The notes beneath the pieces are model-generated. The model was given only the letters and a program-made list of their open reading frames with translations, had not been told where the DNA came from and made no database searches. DNA of 64,000 nucleotides from Motacilla alba alba (Eukaryota; Chordata; Aves; Passeriformes; Motacillidae): contig NC_052026.1 of assembly GCF_015832195.1 (NCBI RefSeq), forward strand, positions 16,711,013 to 16,775,012, written 5' to 3'. The position numbers and the translations under genes are program-made. Shown here piece by piece: positions 27,901 to 38,912 of this stretch. Positions within the stretch are counted from its first letter, which is position 1; every line of letters begins with the position of its first letter.

Positions 27901-30900
27901 TTCCTTGAAAGGCCTGATTTTGGCATATTCCCCAGCGGGACTGGAGTGCAGAGTGAAGCCTTATTCTGCTGATCTGGATAATGTCATCAGATGGAGAAAA
28001 ATGATTTTTAAGCAGGCATTTTCACTAATTTTAATGGTGGATTTTTTCCAATTAAAGAAAAAAAAAGAAAGACTAAATCCCATGTGTGCCCGTGCAGGAG
28101 TGTGGTCTATAATATTTAAATTGCCATATCCCAAGGGCTGAGTACAATGGAGAAATCAACAATTCAGGAAATAGGGGGTGTGGATTTGCATTGGCCTTGA
28201 AGAAATGTGTTCTGTAACATCTTTTAAGATAAGGGAAAGAGGCAAGATGCTTCTGTACAGTTTTCTGAGTTCTAAAACCTGTGGTTTTAACTGAAGTTAC
28301 AGTAGGAATGGGATGATTGGATGGAAAAAAAGGAGATGGGAGTGCTTAGATGATGGTGAGGGAACTTAGGCTCTGTGTTTGAGGGAGAAGTGAGGTGATT
28401 ATTAAGGAAAAACAACAGAATTTTATGGGCATTTGGTCATTAAAGCTACAGGGACATCTGCAGAAGAGCCTTACAAATGTCTCAGCCCCAGTGACCCACA
28501 CACAGCCAGAGCTCTGCAAGGCTGTACACACCAGAGGGATTCAATAACTCACACAAAATTAACAGGAATTTCAGGCGTGGAGCAGAAAGTGGGAGTGCAG
28601 CCACGCATGACATGTGCACACACACATGTGTGAGTGTTTGGCCCCAAAGTTGCCTGGTTTTGCATTATTCACACACCAGAGCCAACAAAAAAACTCAAAA
28701 AACTGCCCCAATAAACTCAGCCAAAGCTGGTTTTTCCCTCCCAGCCCAGGAAACCCTCTGTCAGGACAGCAGCTGGGTAATTTTCTGATCACTAAAAAAT
28801 TCTTCAGAAGGATTTTAAAGCAAGCTCTCTAGAGCCCAGGGATCACAAAGGTTCAGTAGGGCTGGACTGGACACAGAATAAAATCACAGTGAGATCTAGT
28901 GAGCACTAATGTTTCGCAAAGGTGTTACCAGTGGAAACAATAAACATTCATTAAAAAAAACCCCAAAAATATCAGCATTTCAAGCACTTAGCACAAAAAA
29001 GTCAGAAGCCAGGGAAAGAGGTGGGCCAGAAGTGAGGGTAGACTATGTGAATTAAAGTGCTGCAGGGCTGACAGAGAGCACAGTGCCACAGCTGTGGAAG
29101 GGCTGGGGGATGATTTCTGCAGGGATCTTTCTGGGTCTGCATTTCTCCCTGCTTCAGCAGAGTTTGCTGATGGTACTAAATTGCAGCACATTCATATAAA
29201 AGAAACTTGACGTTTTGGACCCTGGGAATAGAACTAATAAAATGATGTGCAGCTTTGAAAGTGTGAGCTAGTCCCCAGGGAGGGGAGAGCAAAATGAACC
29301 CTGTTCCGTGGCTGGAATATGTGGTGTGGCAGCAGCTCTGCCTCAGTGCCAGACAGACGCAGGGAAAAGGCAAATAAAGAGGGAATGCTAGCTGGGCAGC
29401 AGAGCTACAATTCAGGTTTGCATCTTGAACCAAAGAGGGATTTGGGTTTGTGCTTGGCAGCAGAAGGAACTAACTGGTTTTGTGATGTTGACTGAGTGTT
29501 TTCCACTCCGGGTTACTGATTGACTGATGGCAGTTTAAAATAAAAAAAGGTTTTTTTCTTTTGGTTGTATCAGCCAGGCAATCTGGCCACAGTCAGGCAG
29601 GCTGGATTCCAGTTCTGCTGTTCTGCCCAAGCACCCTGCTGGGGCTGAACCCCATTAATGGTGCATTAATGAGCAAAGGATTAAGAGAAACTCTTTCTCC
29701 AGGGAGGATGGGGCAGGACATTGCCTGTTTATGTCTTCATTGTGCAGAGTGATGAAAGCCCAATCAGATAGATTAGCTGGAGTTACAGTGGGGATGGAGA
29801 ACTGATGCAGTGGGTGAATTGATTTTGCAGCTTTAACCCAGGAATCTTTGTGGCCACATAAATATGCAGGCAAATTTTCATGTGATGAAACTTTCAGGAG
29901 CTGCTTTGACAAAAGTTGAGAAGGAAGCTCTCAGCCAATTTCCAAGCCCTTCCCTTGAGTCCCCAGCAGCCAGGCAGGTTTAGTCTCTCAATTATTAGCT
30001 GAAAGCAGAATATACATTCTCACTGTCTGATTGTGGATGCCACTGGAGGATACCCCCTCAGATAGATGCATAGGGGAGAGACAGATTCAGGCACATCAGA
30101 TGCTGTGGCTGCCTCTGACTGTTGTGAGCAATAGCCACAGAATGGGAGCTTATTAAAAATGGTAGCACAAATTAACTACTCCGTTTCTATGATTAGGTAT
30201 GAGATTTTCTAGGAGGAAGGAAGGTGGAGTGGGACTTCAGGTGCTGAATTTCAGTAAAGATTTTGATACAATTCTGTCTGGAAAGTCATTGGCTATGCTG
30301 ACATAGACAGGAATTGGGGGAATAATTGCAAATTGGCTAAGGACCTGGCAAAAGACAGATGATTTGGTGAGGTTTCTTAGTGCTTTCATGGGGATGAAGG
30401 GGAAGGGTTTCACTCGCTGGAGGATTTACAGACCTGCTCACCCCATCTTCCCTGCAGAGCCGGGGAGCACCTGGTGCCACTGATGGAAGCTGGAAAATGT
30501 GGAAAAAGGACATTGCAGCTGCTTTGCTGGCCTGGCTGGCTGCTGAGTCCTGCTGCATCTTGGAAATTTCCCAAAGGGTTTGCACAGCTCGGATATTTTA
30601 GCAGAAAGCTATCCTGAGCTGGAGGCACTTTATTCCATCACCACCCCGGGTTCAGGGTCTCAGCCTCCAGCCCCAGAGACAACAATGGATTTGTCAACAT
30701 CATGTTTGAGTCTGTTTGTGTGGCCCAGGGGATGGCAGGGGCTGCCCTGCAACACAAGGTGCAGCGCCTGGCGCTGGGCAGGTCCCAGCACAACTGCTGA
30801 GAAAGCAATTAAAAATAGCATTAGTGTGAATTGACAAATCTAGTGCTTGGTTTGGTCTCAGGGGGATGTGGCTGAACCACAGGCTTTTCTCCATGACAGC

Positions 30901-31694
30901 TCTATTTATTTTAAATAGAGGAGCAGAAGAGATGTGCCTCCAGATGCTTAAAAAGCAGGTGGTTACTTTTCAAGGACTATTTGACCAGAATTTCACAGCA
31001 CAGCTCCCATTAAATAAGGGTTTGCAAGGCAGATGACAATCTTCCATCATGACAGAATCCTCAGCATCTGCCTGTGAGGAGACACTGCCCTGGGTGTAGC
31101 ATCAATTTGCAATGGTGTGACGAGGAAAAGGAAATACCATGACCAGTGCAAGGAAATTAGCTGCCTTTTACATTATGGGATGAAAATGCCCAGGGATGAT
31201 GTCAAATTAATCAGGTTCACCATCTCACAGCAAAGGCCATTCAGTAGTTTGTATGATCAAGGACCAAATTGCTCCTTGCTAGAAAAAAAAAAAGTAATAT
31301 TATTCTGGGTAATGTGTGGGTCATCACAGCGTGTGTGGAGCTTTTTTTTGGGAAAGGGATGATTCTTGGCATAGCTGGATTCCTGGATGCTGGATTTCTG
31401 ACTGGATTCAGCAACCTGAATTTTTTTTTTTTTTTTACAGGAATCCCTCAGCTCCCAGGGCAGAAGTGGATGTGATTTTAGATCCCAGCAGGTATGAAAA
31501 TTTACATGGAATTTCTTTCCCAACTCTGCACCCCAGAATATGACTCCCTGCACTGACCACATCTAAAATCTGCTTCCCAGCTTTCAGCCCCTCCAAACTC
31601 CTAGAGGACTCGCTCCTCCTCCCATTCCTGCTCAGGTCCCACAGTGCAGTGTGACAGTCAGCAAATCCATGGGCAATTCATCCCGAGCTGGGAG

Positions 31695-32128
31695 TGATGC
31701 CTCAAGTTTTAACTTTCATATTTTTCAGATTCTGTGCTGCCTTAGTGTGTAACTCTGAACTTCATATAAAGGGTTAGTAAGTTCTCCTCACAGTTTGGTC
31801 AGACAGAACAATCCTTTTCCAGCCTGAGGACCAAGGACACCATTGCAGCTTTAGGCCCACAAAGAACTGCGGAGAGCAAACTGGGCGGATGGGACTTCAT
31901 AACCTGAAGCTGTAATTGGACAATTGACCCCAATATGGAAATTGACCAAAATTTATAAAAGTGTGAAAACTCATGACCTGTCATCCATCTTGGGTCCGTC
32001 TTGGGCAGAGCCATGGCCAGGCTCTTGTACTGCCCAAGGTGTATCCTTTGAAGGGCAGTTAATAAATCCCTATTTTATTCCTTTAACTCTGTCTAGCCTC
32101 TGCTCCATGCCAGCCTCTTTAAGCATCA
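31695..32128 (+). mobile_element. Solo LTR of an endogenous retrovirus (+ orientation)
   Basis: A 434-bp element starting TGATG and ending CATCA. It is flanked on both sides by GGAG (31691-31694 and 32129-32132), a candidate target-site duplication. Inside, a TATA-like TTTATAAAAG lies near 31951. About 110 bp further is AATAAA (32061-32066), followed by a T-rich, then CTCTGTCTAGCCTCTG-type U5 tail. This U3-R-U5 layout and wording resemble LTRs I know as abundant in songbird genomes. No internal gag/pol sequence is adjacent, so it is a solo LTR. The exact 5' end rests mainly on the flanking GGAG. Confidence 0.75.
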
Positions 32129-32980
32129 GGAGGAACTTGCCCCTCTCCTGCTCCAGGTGTGAAATGTCACCTCTCTTCTTTCCCGTGCACCTCTACGTGG
32201 TGCACATGGCTTTGTGCTCTCCATACCAGCTGTAAACACACAGGGCAGGCAGAAAAAACCTCTGAAAAGGGCGTTCAAGTGTGCACCAGTCCCTGCAGTG
32301 CCACTTGAGTCACACCAGTGTGTCCCCCCGAGCACACTGCAGGGCAGAAAGCCAATAAAATCCCACTAAAGGTAAGCCTGGGAGAGCATTTTTAATCCAG
32401 AGCATCTCTCCTTTCTTTTCCCTACTTGTACACCAAATTCAGCAGTGGAGTGATGGGAATACTTTGTCATCACAAACATATATTATTTCTGTGATGTGCG
32501 TTAGTACATTGTAATGAAAATGTGTTTTCCAAAGGCACAGTTGCTTTTTTTCCCCTTTGCTGTCACTATAACACTCTTTGCCAAGATAAAAGGTTTCCTT
32601 CCCATCTACCTCAAAAAAAAGAAAAGGGGAAAAAAAAAAAAAAGCCTGAGTAATGGGAATGACAGAACTTGTGTAATTGTTCCTGCTTTGCATGCTTCCA
32701 GGCTGATTGCCTGAACTATGACTGATCCAGATTCCCACTGAAATCCAGGAGGGTTTTTGCACTGAAGCAGCAGTTTGGCTTTAGAGGAACTTTTTTGAGG
32801 AGCAGACCCAAAGCCAGGTGAGTGGAAGCAGCATTGCCACATGGCTGTGGTGGAATGAGGACAATTTAACCCTGCTGAGGATGAGGCCTGTAGTTTCATG
32901 GCACATAAATGGTGACTGCTGCTGCATTTGGGCATACTTATGCCCAAAATTAATTTTTTTTTCTTTAGAGGTTAAAAAAA
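32129..32980. other. Intergenic, no supported gene
   Basis: Between the solo LTR and the tetranucleotide tract I see only A/T homopolymer runs (for example around 32614-32643) and short meaningless frames. Confidence 0.6.
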
Positions 32981-33220
32981 CTATGTCTATAACTATCTAT
33001 ATATCCATATATATATCTACATCTATATATCTATACAATCTATACCTATATCCATCTATCTAGGTCTATATCATAAAAATCTATATCTATACCATCTATC
33101 TATATCTATCTATATCCATCTATATCTATCTATCTATCTATCTATATATCATCTATATCTATATCTATATCTATATCTATCTATCTATCTATATATATAT
33201 ATATATATAAATATCTATCT
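32981..33220 (+). repeat. Compound CTAT/ATCT microsatellite
   Basis: About 240 bp of irregular CTAT, ATCT and TATCCA units, ending in an (AT)n run near 33190-33209. It is long enough to be highly length-variable between individuals and prone to assembly error. Confidence 0.9.
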
Positions 33221-34513
33221 CACCAAAGGAATTTCAGAGGCTGAGCAAACTCTTATAGTCCCCTTGTATTCACACACATGTAACTCTCCTTTGGTCATTT
33301 CACCTTTTCATTATTTGAGAATATTTTCCTCTTAAAAAATATTGGAACAGTGGTGCAAAGGTTGGAATACCCAGCCATTCCTGGGCCTGGCAGAGACAGA
33401 GACTGTTGACTTGCAAAATCTCTTTGCCAGGCAGCTTGTAACAAAATGTTTGTGATTATGTGTGCCCAGGTAACAGGCTATTTTATGTATCTGCTTAGCA
33501 GAAATTTTGCAGATGATCAGCTAAGTCATTGTAACAGAATATCTTATGTTGACTTTTGGACTAGACCAAAACACAACATTTATATTTTCATATGAGGCCT
33601 TTCTGTCCCTGCACAGGAGAATGCATGGCCCTGCAATCACCCAGCAGCTACCAACGATAAATGATGGACAATAATGGTGGACTCTGCTTTCCAAACTCCA
33701 GGACTTTCTCCTCAGCATGCTCAGAATTTGACAACACTGCTGGCATCTCTGGGAGAGGTGGCCCATGAGATGGACACAGGAGCAGCATGTTAGGGGTGTG
33801 ATTATTGCTTGTGAAATAGAAGCAAATTCTCCATCTTCCTAACTGGCAGATGTATGGGCACATTTTTCATCAAAGCAGTGACTTAAAATGTTCTACTTCT
33901 CCTTCAAAACCTCTCTGAGATAAAGCCATTAGTGTAGAAAAGCCACTTGTTCCCCTTGTAATGGAATTTAACTGAATTAAGACCATTTACCTGTAAGAGA
34001 TTCATGCTGAAACCCTCAGAACTGGAAGGATCTGCAGACCAATGTGGTCTCCTCAGTCTGCATTAACACCCTCAGAGTTGGTTTGTGTGAAAAAAACTCA
34101 TCTTGGCAGGATTTAATAAGCAGAGGAGATAACTCTTGACACCAACCAGCCCCCAGAAAGATGCATCAGATAGAGGAAACACTTAAAGCAAGATTTGGTC
34201 TCTTCTTCACTGAGAAAAAGCCGAGAAATGTCCAGCACAGCTGCTCCCTTCTGCAGTCCCATAGGGAAATGCTTCTCCTGGAGCTGCAGGCTCATCCTTT
34301 GGCTGGTGGCATGGACAACACCCAGCTGCACATGAAGGATGTTGAGGATACAAATCCAGAAAGACACGTAGCCACAGCTTTGATAGCAGGAATTACATAA
34401 GGAAGACAATGAATGTAGTGAGCTGGGATGAGAATTTGAAAGACATGGAAGAAAATGCTCAAAAGCAGAAAGGTTTTTGGGAGAGGAGTTGAGAAAAGCT
34501 GAGTATCAAAGTA
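33221..34513. other. Intergenic, left flank of the NAT duplication
   Basis: No gene supported. This is single-copy sequence that stops being single-copy at 34514, where unit A begins. Confidence 0.6.
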
Positions 34514-34723
34514 CCAGGGAAAATGGGTTTTGCTCCTTCTGGGTCAGAAAACACCTGTATTTAAAAAGGGATCCCAAATTTCCCTGGAACTGACCCTGAG
34601 CCAGTTCACATAAGGGAACGTGGCAAGGGTTCAGATCTGGCACCCCATATAACAATAAAGATTGTGATTTGTCCCAGTAACTCTGGACAAGGAGCATGGG
34701 TGGGTCTCCTCACACATTATACA
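34514..34723 (+). mobile_element. LTR-like fragment at the start of unit A
   Basis: A TATA-like TATTTAAAAAGG (34558-34569) is followed 96 bp later by AATAAA (34654-34659). Next come GT-rich sequence and a CTCC...TATACA end (34723). A promoter and a polyadenylation signal this close together are typical of the R region of a retroviral LTR. Downstream sequence near 34757-34771 (CATCCGGACCGGGATC) recalls the leader/primer-site region of gammaretrovirus-like elements. The 5' part appears cut off at the duplication boundary. A strong splice donor, ACAGAG|GTGAGT, follows (exon side ends 34726). It could alternatively be an ordinary host first exon. Confidence 0.45.
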
Positions 34724-35842
34724 GAGGTGAGTCCATGGAATTTCAGGATGGTTTCCATCCGGACCGGGATCTGCCTGCTTGACTTCTGGCTTCTCCCTGT
34801 CAAAATGAGGTTCTGTGGGAAGAGAAGATCAGCAAGCTCCAGACAGGAGTATGAACTTTCTCTTGGTAGTGATTTGGATCTGCCCAGATGGGCCTGATGA
34901 GGGCAGGTTCCCCTTTCCCTTCAGCATCTTGTGGCTTGGGCATGGGTTCTCTCTTGCAGGGTCACAGACAGGCCACTGATGGGATGATAAAGAGCCAAAT
35001 TTGGATATGGGAGTGGAGCTGTGTAATGGGTTATCACAGACATCTTAGTTTCATCTGATTTATTAGCTCTGCTAATTATCCCAATAAATCAGTGTTTGAA
35101 TGGAACTTGGCATTGACACTACATGTGAAGGGCTGGAAGTACTGTTGGGGAGCTAACAGGGAAGATCCAGCTGCAGATGTCAGGGAATGAATGAGACTTG
35201 ACAAAATGCAATCACAACTGGGAGATACAAAAGCAATGTGAAATACTCTGAGAGGATGGAGCTCCCTGTGTGTGTTCATACTTCATAGTCATCACTTTGC
35301 CAAGAGCATCTTCACCATCAACAGCATCTGCAGGTGATTCCTGTGGGCAAAGAGCAACGGACACACACTGCTGCCCCAGTGCTTTCTTTCATTCTGTGAA
35401 ATTTGCTGCAATAAAAACCCCATGGAAATCACCCAGAGCAAAGGAAGCAAAAGCAGCACTGAAGTTCCTGTGGTGCAGAGTGGGGTAAGCAGGTTGCAGG
35501 TGCAGGTTACTGTGCTGAAATCGTGCTGCTCTTCAGAAACAGTGCAAAAATCTTTTTGTACTGAGTGCATGCAAGCTTCCCTTCCCCACATTTCCAAACA
35601 AATAGTAATCTAATGACTAGGAGTAAAAAACAACATCACCTGAGGAGATCCAGCAAGCTATTGAAACAAAAATATTTTGGTGACAGCCTGAGCAGGCCCC
35701 AGCAGACAGCATCAAACAAGTGAAAATGTGGAGCAGGCTCTGCTCTGACAACAGCCAGGTTCACACTGCTGCTGGCTTTGCCGGCTCACTCCAGCTCTCA
35801 TGCTCCACCCTTCGGGGTTTGGTTCTTTTTTTTTTTTTTCAG

Positions 35843-36035
35843 CTTTTGCAATCTGACAGAGGCGGGTGAAAGCAAGTTGAGGGAAAGGACATTCCCCTGA
35901 AGAGAGCTGGAGAGCAGTCCTCAAGCCCTGTCTGCCTGTGTGTGGAAGTAGAGGACAGCCACGAACCTTCTTGGCTTTAGCCTAGAGCCACCCCCAAGCC
36001 CTGGAGGCACATTGGCACTTGAACTGAGTTTCCAG
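35843..36035 (+). other. NAT: Candidate 5' UTR exon of NAT copy 1
   Basis: A 193-bp block bounded by a near-ideal acceptor (long T run, then CAG ending at 35842) and a near-ideal donor (TCCAG|GTAAG, GT at 36036-36037). It contains no ATG, as expected for an untranslated leader. It lies 1.85 kb upstream of the coding exon of NAT copy 1, and its borders are preserved in unit B. Known NAT genes place non-coding exons upstream of a single coding exon. Use of this exon is inferred. Confidence 0.45.
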
Positions 36036-37895
36036 GTAAGCCTTTTTTTTTAACCCCCGGATCCCGGTAGCTGAGTGCTCTCTAAGCAGGAAGTTAAATC
36101 TGTCTGGGACAAAACACAGCAGAAATGGTGTAAGGGCAGAGCAGGGAGCTCAGCTGCTCGGTGTTGTAGATACGCTGCTTTATTTACTCAGTTGTGAGCC
36201 TGAAGCTACTCGGGCATTTGTGCCATCTGCCTCATTTCAGCAACCCCCATTAAAACAGCCCTGTAAACACCCTCAAGAGATGGACAGACAGACAAACCCA
36301 CACCAACATTTTCCCTGTAAGGAAGAAGTTACTGCACTTGTTCTGCTTGCTGTGGTGGAGGGAAAGGAAGGGAGAAAAAGGGAAAAACTGTTTTAACTGG
36401 GATGCTGGCTTAGAATTCACACAACAAGAACTAAGCTTGTGCCAAGTTTTCAGAAATGAATGGAACTGTAGTTCTGGGAAAATCCTGGGAACAGCCAAAA
36501 GCTGAACAAAGAGAACCTCCTGACTCTGATGCTCTTAACCCCATTGTGGATCTCTCAGGCCTGCCCGGATGTTGTGGCAGTGGTGGCCATGATCAATAGT
36601 CAGAGTTCTGTAAAGCTTCTATCGTAAAGATTATGTGGGGACCCAAACCATGGCACCCTCTGCTTCTGCCAGGATATTACACAAATGGGAATTTTTCACT
36701 GTCTTTGTTTTTTTGTACTGAATGCACCTTTTCAAAATCCCCATACAATTTTGGGTTTACCATTTTTCATCAGATTGGGAATATAATCCTGTTGAAGAGT
36801 TGGATATTTTCCCATTGATTTTACTTTGGAAGTTGCATACAGGAACTTGAGAGCATTTTTGTACCTCTTGCGTCAATAACAGGAACAAGATTGCTCCATA
36901 TTTACAGATGTCTGAAATTTAGCAGTGCCTGGGGAGAAATAACAAAAGTACTTGGCTCCATCAAAATCCCATTCCTTCCATAAGGGCTGGGAGGGCTCCA
37001 GCTGCTTTCCACCCCTGTGTTTGTGAAACAGCCTCGCACTGAGCCCCTGCCATACCAGAGGAGGGCAATGCCTGCTCCCTCACCCACGGGCAGCCACCCA
37101 CCAGTGGGAAGACCATGAACAGAAAGGGGAACTGCAGCCCAAAAAATGATCTCAGAAAATGTGAGGCCTCTGAACCTTGTGGTTTAGCCTCAAACTTTGG
37201 TTTCCTCCTGGTGCTGGAGAAGGGCTGTGATTAGCAGGACTGGGGAGACAAGCTGTGCTGTGGGGAGGCAGCTCCCAGCAGATAAGCAAAAACTCTCCCA
37301 CAGACTTTTCTGCCCCAAAAAAACCTTCTGCACTCCAGGTCATATCTGTTACTGCTGGCACGAAGAGCAGGAGCAGGTGAGAGCAGCTCGTGCCTGGATG
37401 TCTAAATAATGAATAAAACACCATGGCAGGACAGATTTGCTTCAGATTTGGTGGCAGAAGAGGCTCTGGATCCCACTGCAGGAGTGGGAGGGTTTGTTTT
37501 CTGCTTCTGCTTTACTGAAACCACGAGCAAAGCAGTTCAGATCTGGAGAGTCTCAGTTCCTATAATTTCTAGCAGGGAAACATCGCTGCTACTGCTTTTG
37601 TTCCTTCCTACAGAGATTTGTAGCTTTGCGGGGCAGGAACTCTGCTGAAATGTGCTTAGCACAGCTGGAGCCTCTCGTCACAGCTGTAAAAGAGGCAAAT
37701 AAAAATAACATTTGTGCTCGTCAGCAGCGTCCCATTGGCTTCTCTCAGCACTATTACTCAGCTGCCTTTGATACAGACATGGGTCAAATCCTGCTCCTCT
37801 TCAGAGCACCCCATTATAAGGGATGGGGAAGAGCCTTCCAGCACTTCTGTCTGACACAGGCTATTATTTTTTCCTACCCTTCTCTCAGAGGCAGC

Positions 37896-38768
37896 ATGGA
37901 CATCAAGGAATATTTTGCCAGAATTTCTTACCGGGGCTCCCACAATAAGCCAGACCTGGCTACCATGTCAGATATATTCCAGCACCACATCCAAGCTGTT
38001 CCTTTTGAAAACCTCAGCATCCACTGTGGCGAAAGAATTGAGCTAGACCTGGAAGCAACATACAACAAGATAGTGAGGAAGAAACGTGGGGGCTGGTGCA
38101 TGGAAAACAACTACCTTCTGTCCTGGGTCCTGAAAACTCTTGGCTATGACGTCACCCTTCTGGGAGCAAAAGTTTATGTCCCAGAGCTCGACGCCTATCC
38201 AGAAGAAATTGATCATCTGCTGCTACGAGTGGAGCTTGATGGCAAATCCTACATTGTGGATGGGGGGTTTGGGATGGCCTACCAACTGTGGCAGCCAATG
38301 GAGCTGATTTCAGGGACAGATCAGCCTCAGACTCCTGGGGTCTTTCGTTTTCAGGAGGAAAATGGAACCTGGTACTTGGAGAAAGTCAAAAGGAAGCAGT
38401 GGGTTCTGAACCCCAGCACGTCGACTTCCCCAAATGTGGAAAATGAAGTTTGCCGTCGGGTTTATCTCTTTACCCTTCAGCCACGAGACATTGAGGAGTT
38501 CAGGGGCTGCAATGCCCACCTGCAGACAGCACCTGACTCGCTCTTTGTGACCAAGTCCATCTGCAGCCTGCAGACTGCCGACGGCATCCGGGCACTGGTG
38601 GGGTGGAAACTCACAGAGATAAAGTACAATTATAGGGACAATATGGATCTTGTGGAAATCAGAATCCTCGCAGATGAAGAATTAGTGAAAACACTAAAGG
38701 AGAAATTCAATATAACACTAGACAAGAAATTTGTACCTGTCAATACGAGCAGGTTATCTCTGTTCTAA
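37896..38768 (+). CDS. NAT: Arylamine N-acetyltransferase, copy 1 (290 aa)
   Basis: Cytosolic NAT enzymes move the acetyl group of acetyl-CoA to arylamines, arylhydroxylamines and hydrazines by a ping-pong mechanism on an active-site Cys. This 290-residue protein has normal family length and the complete triad: Cys68 in RGGWC, His107, and Asp122 in VDGGFG. It also has the PFENLSIHCG block at 36-45 and a DQPQTPGVFRF block near 142-152. Pocket positions are Phe37, Val93, Phe125, Met127 and Tyr129. The ATG at 37896 has a strong context (A at -3, G at +4) and sits 7 bp after a clear acceptor (CTCTCAG ending 37888), matching the one-coding-exon layout of NATs. The frame is also open upstream to 37614 (see findings). 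Its twin is copy 2 in unit B. AATAAA at 38907-38912 probably ends the transcript. Which named bird isozyme it corresponds to is not decided. Confidence 0.96.
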   Translation: MDIKEYFARISYRGSHNKPDLATMSDIFQHHIQAVPFENLSIHCGERIELDLEATYNKIVRKKRGGWCMENNYLLSWVLKTLGYDVTLLGAKVYVPELDAYPEEIDHLLLRVELDGKSYIVDGGFGMAYQLWQPMELISGTDQPQTPGVFRFQEENGTWYLEKVKRKQWVLNPSTSTSPNVENEVCRRVYLFTLQPRDIEEFRGCNAHLQTAPDSLFVTKSICSLQTADGIRALVGWKLTEIKYNYRDNMDLVEIRILADEELVKTLKEKFNITLDKKFVPVNTSRLSLF

Positions 38769-38912
38769 CTCAGTGCCTGGATTACAATTGAATTCAGTGG
38801 CATTACAGGCAATTCTTCCCTCTCTTTCTGACAAGCACCCAAAGGTTAATCCTTCTCCTTCCAACTACACCCGTGTAAGGCAGAACATACCATCATGACT
38901 GTGGAAAATAAA
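38769..38912 (+). terminator. NAT: NAT copy 1 3' UTR and AATAAA signal
   Basis: AATAAA at 38907-38912, 139 bp after the stop, followed by T-rich sequence. It is conserved in unit B. Further AATAAA words near 39835 and 40058 are less likely. Confidence 0.6.

Larger units (their letters stand above)
10111..31690. other. Intergenic desert, no supported gene
   Basis: About 21.6 kb between the CR1 fragment and the first LTR. No exon of a known protein family was recognised on either strand. The longest frames (237 codons on the minus strand at 17152-17865 and 201 codons on the minus strand at 24318-24923) are rich in Ser, Leu, Pro and Cys, match no known domain and have no splice context. Local features are listed separately: the 95-bp direct repeat pair and simple-sequence tracts. 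Regulatory elements for HSD17B2 or the NAT genes may lie here but cannot be read directly. Confidence 0.6.

Noticed and set aside
34664..34897. Short frame over the LTR-like fragment as a gag-like coding remnant
   Set aside because: No retroviral protein motif is visible; only the LTR-like signals and a leader-like segment support a viral origin.
37626..38768. A 380-codon reading of NAT copy 1 (and 45053-46186 for copy 2)
   Set aside because: The frame begins at TTG, not ATG, and runs through a normal splice acceptor 7 bp before a strong-context ATG that gives the standard 290-residue NAT. I annotate the ATG at 37896/45323 and keep the extension only as a finding.
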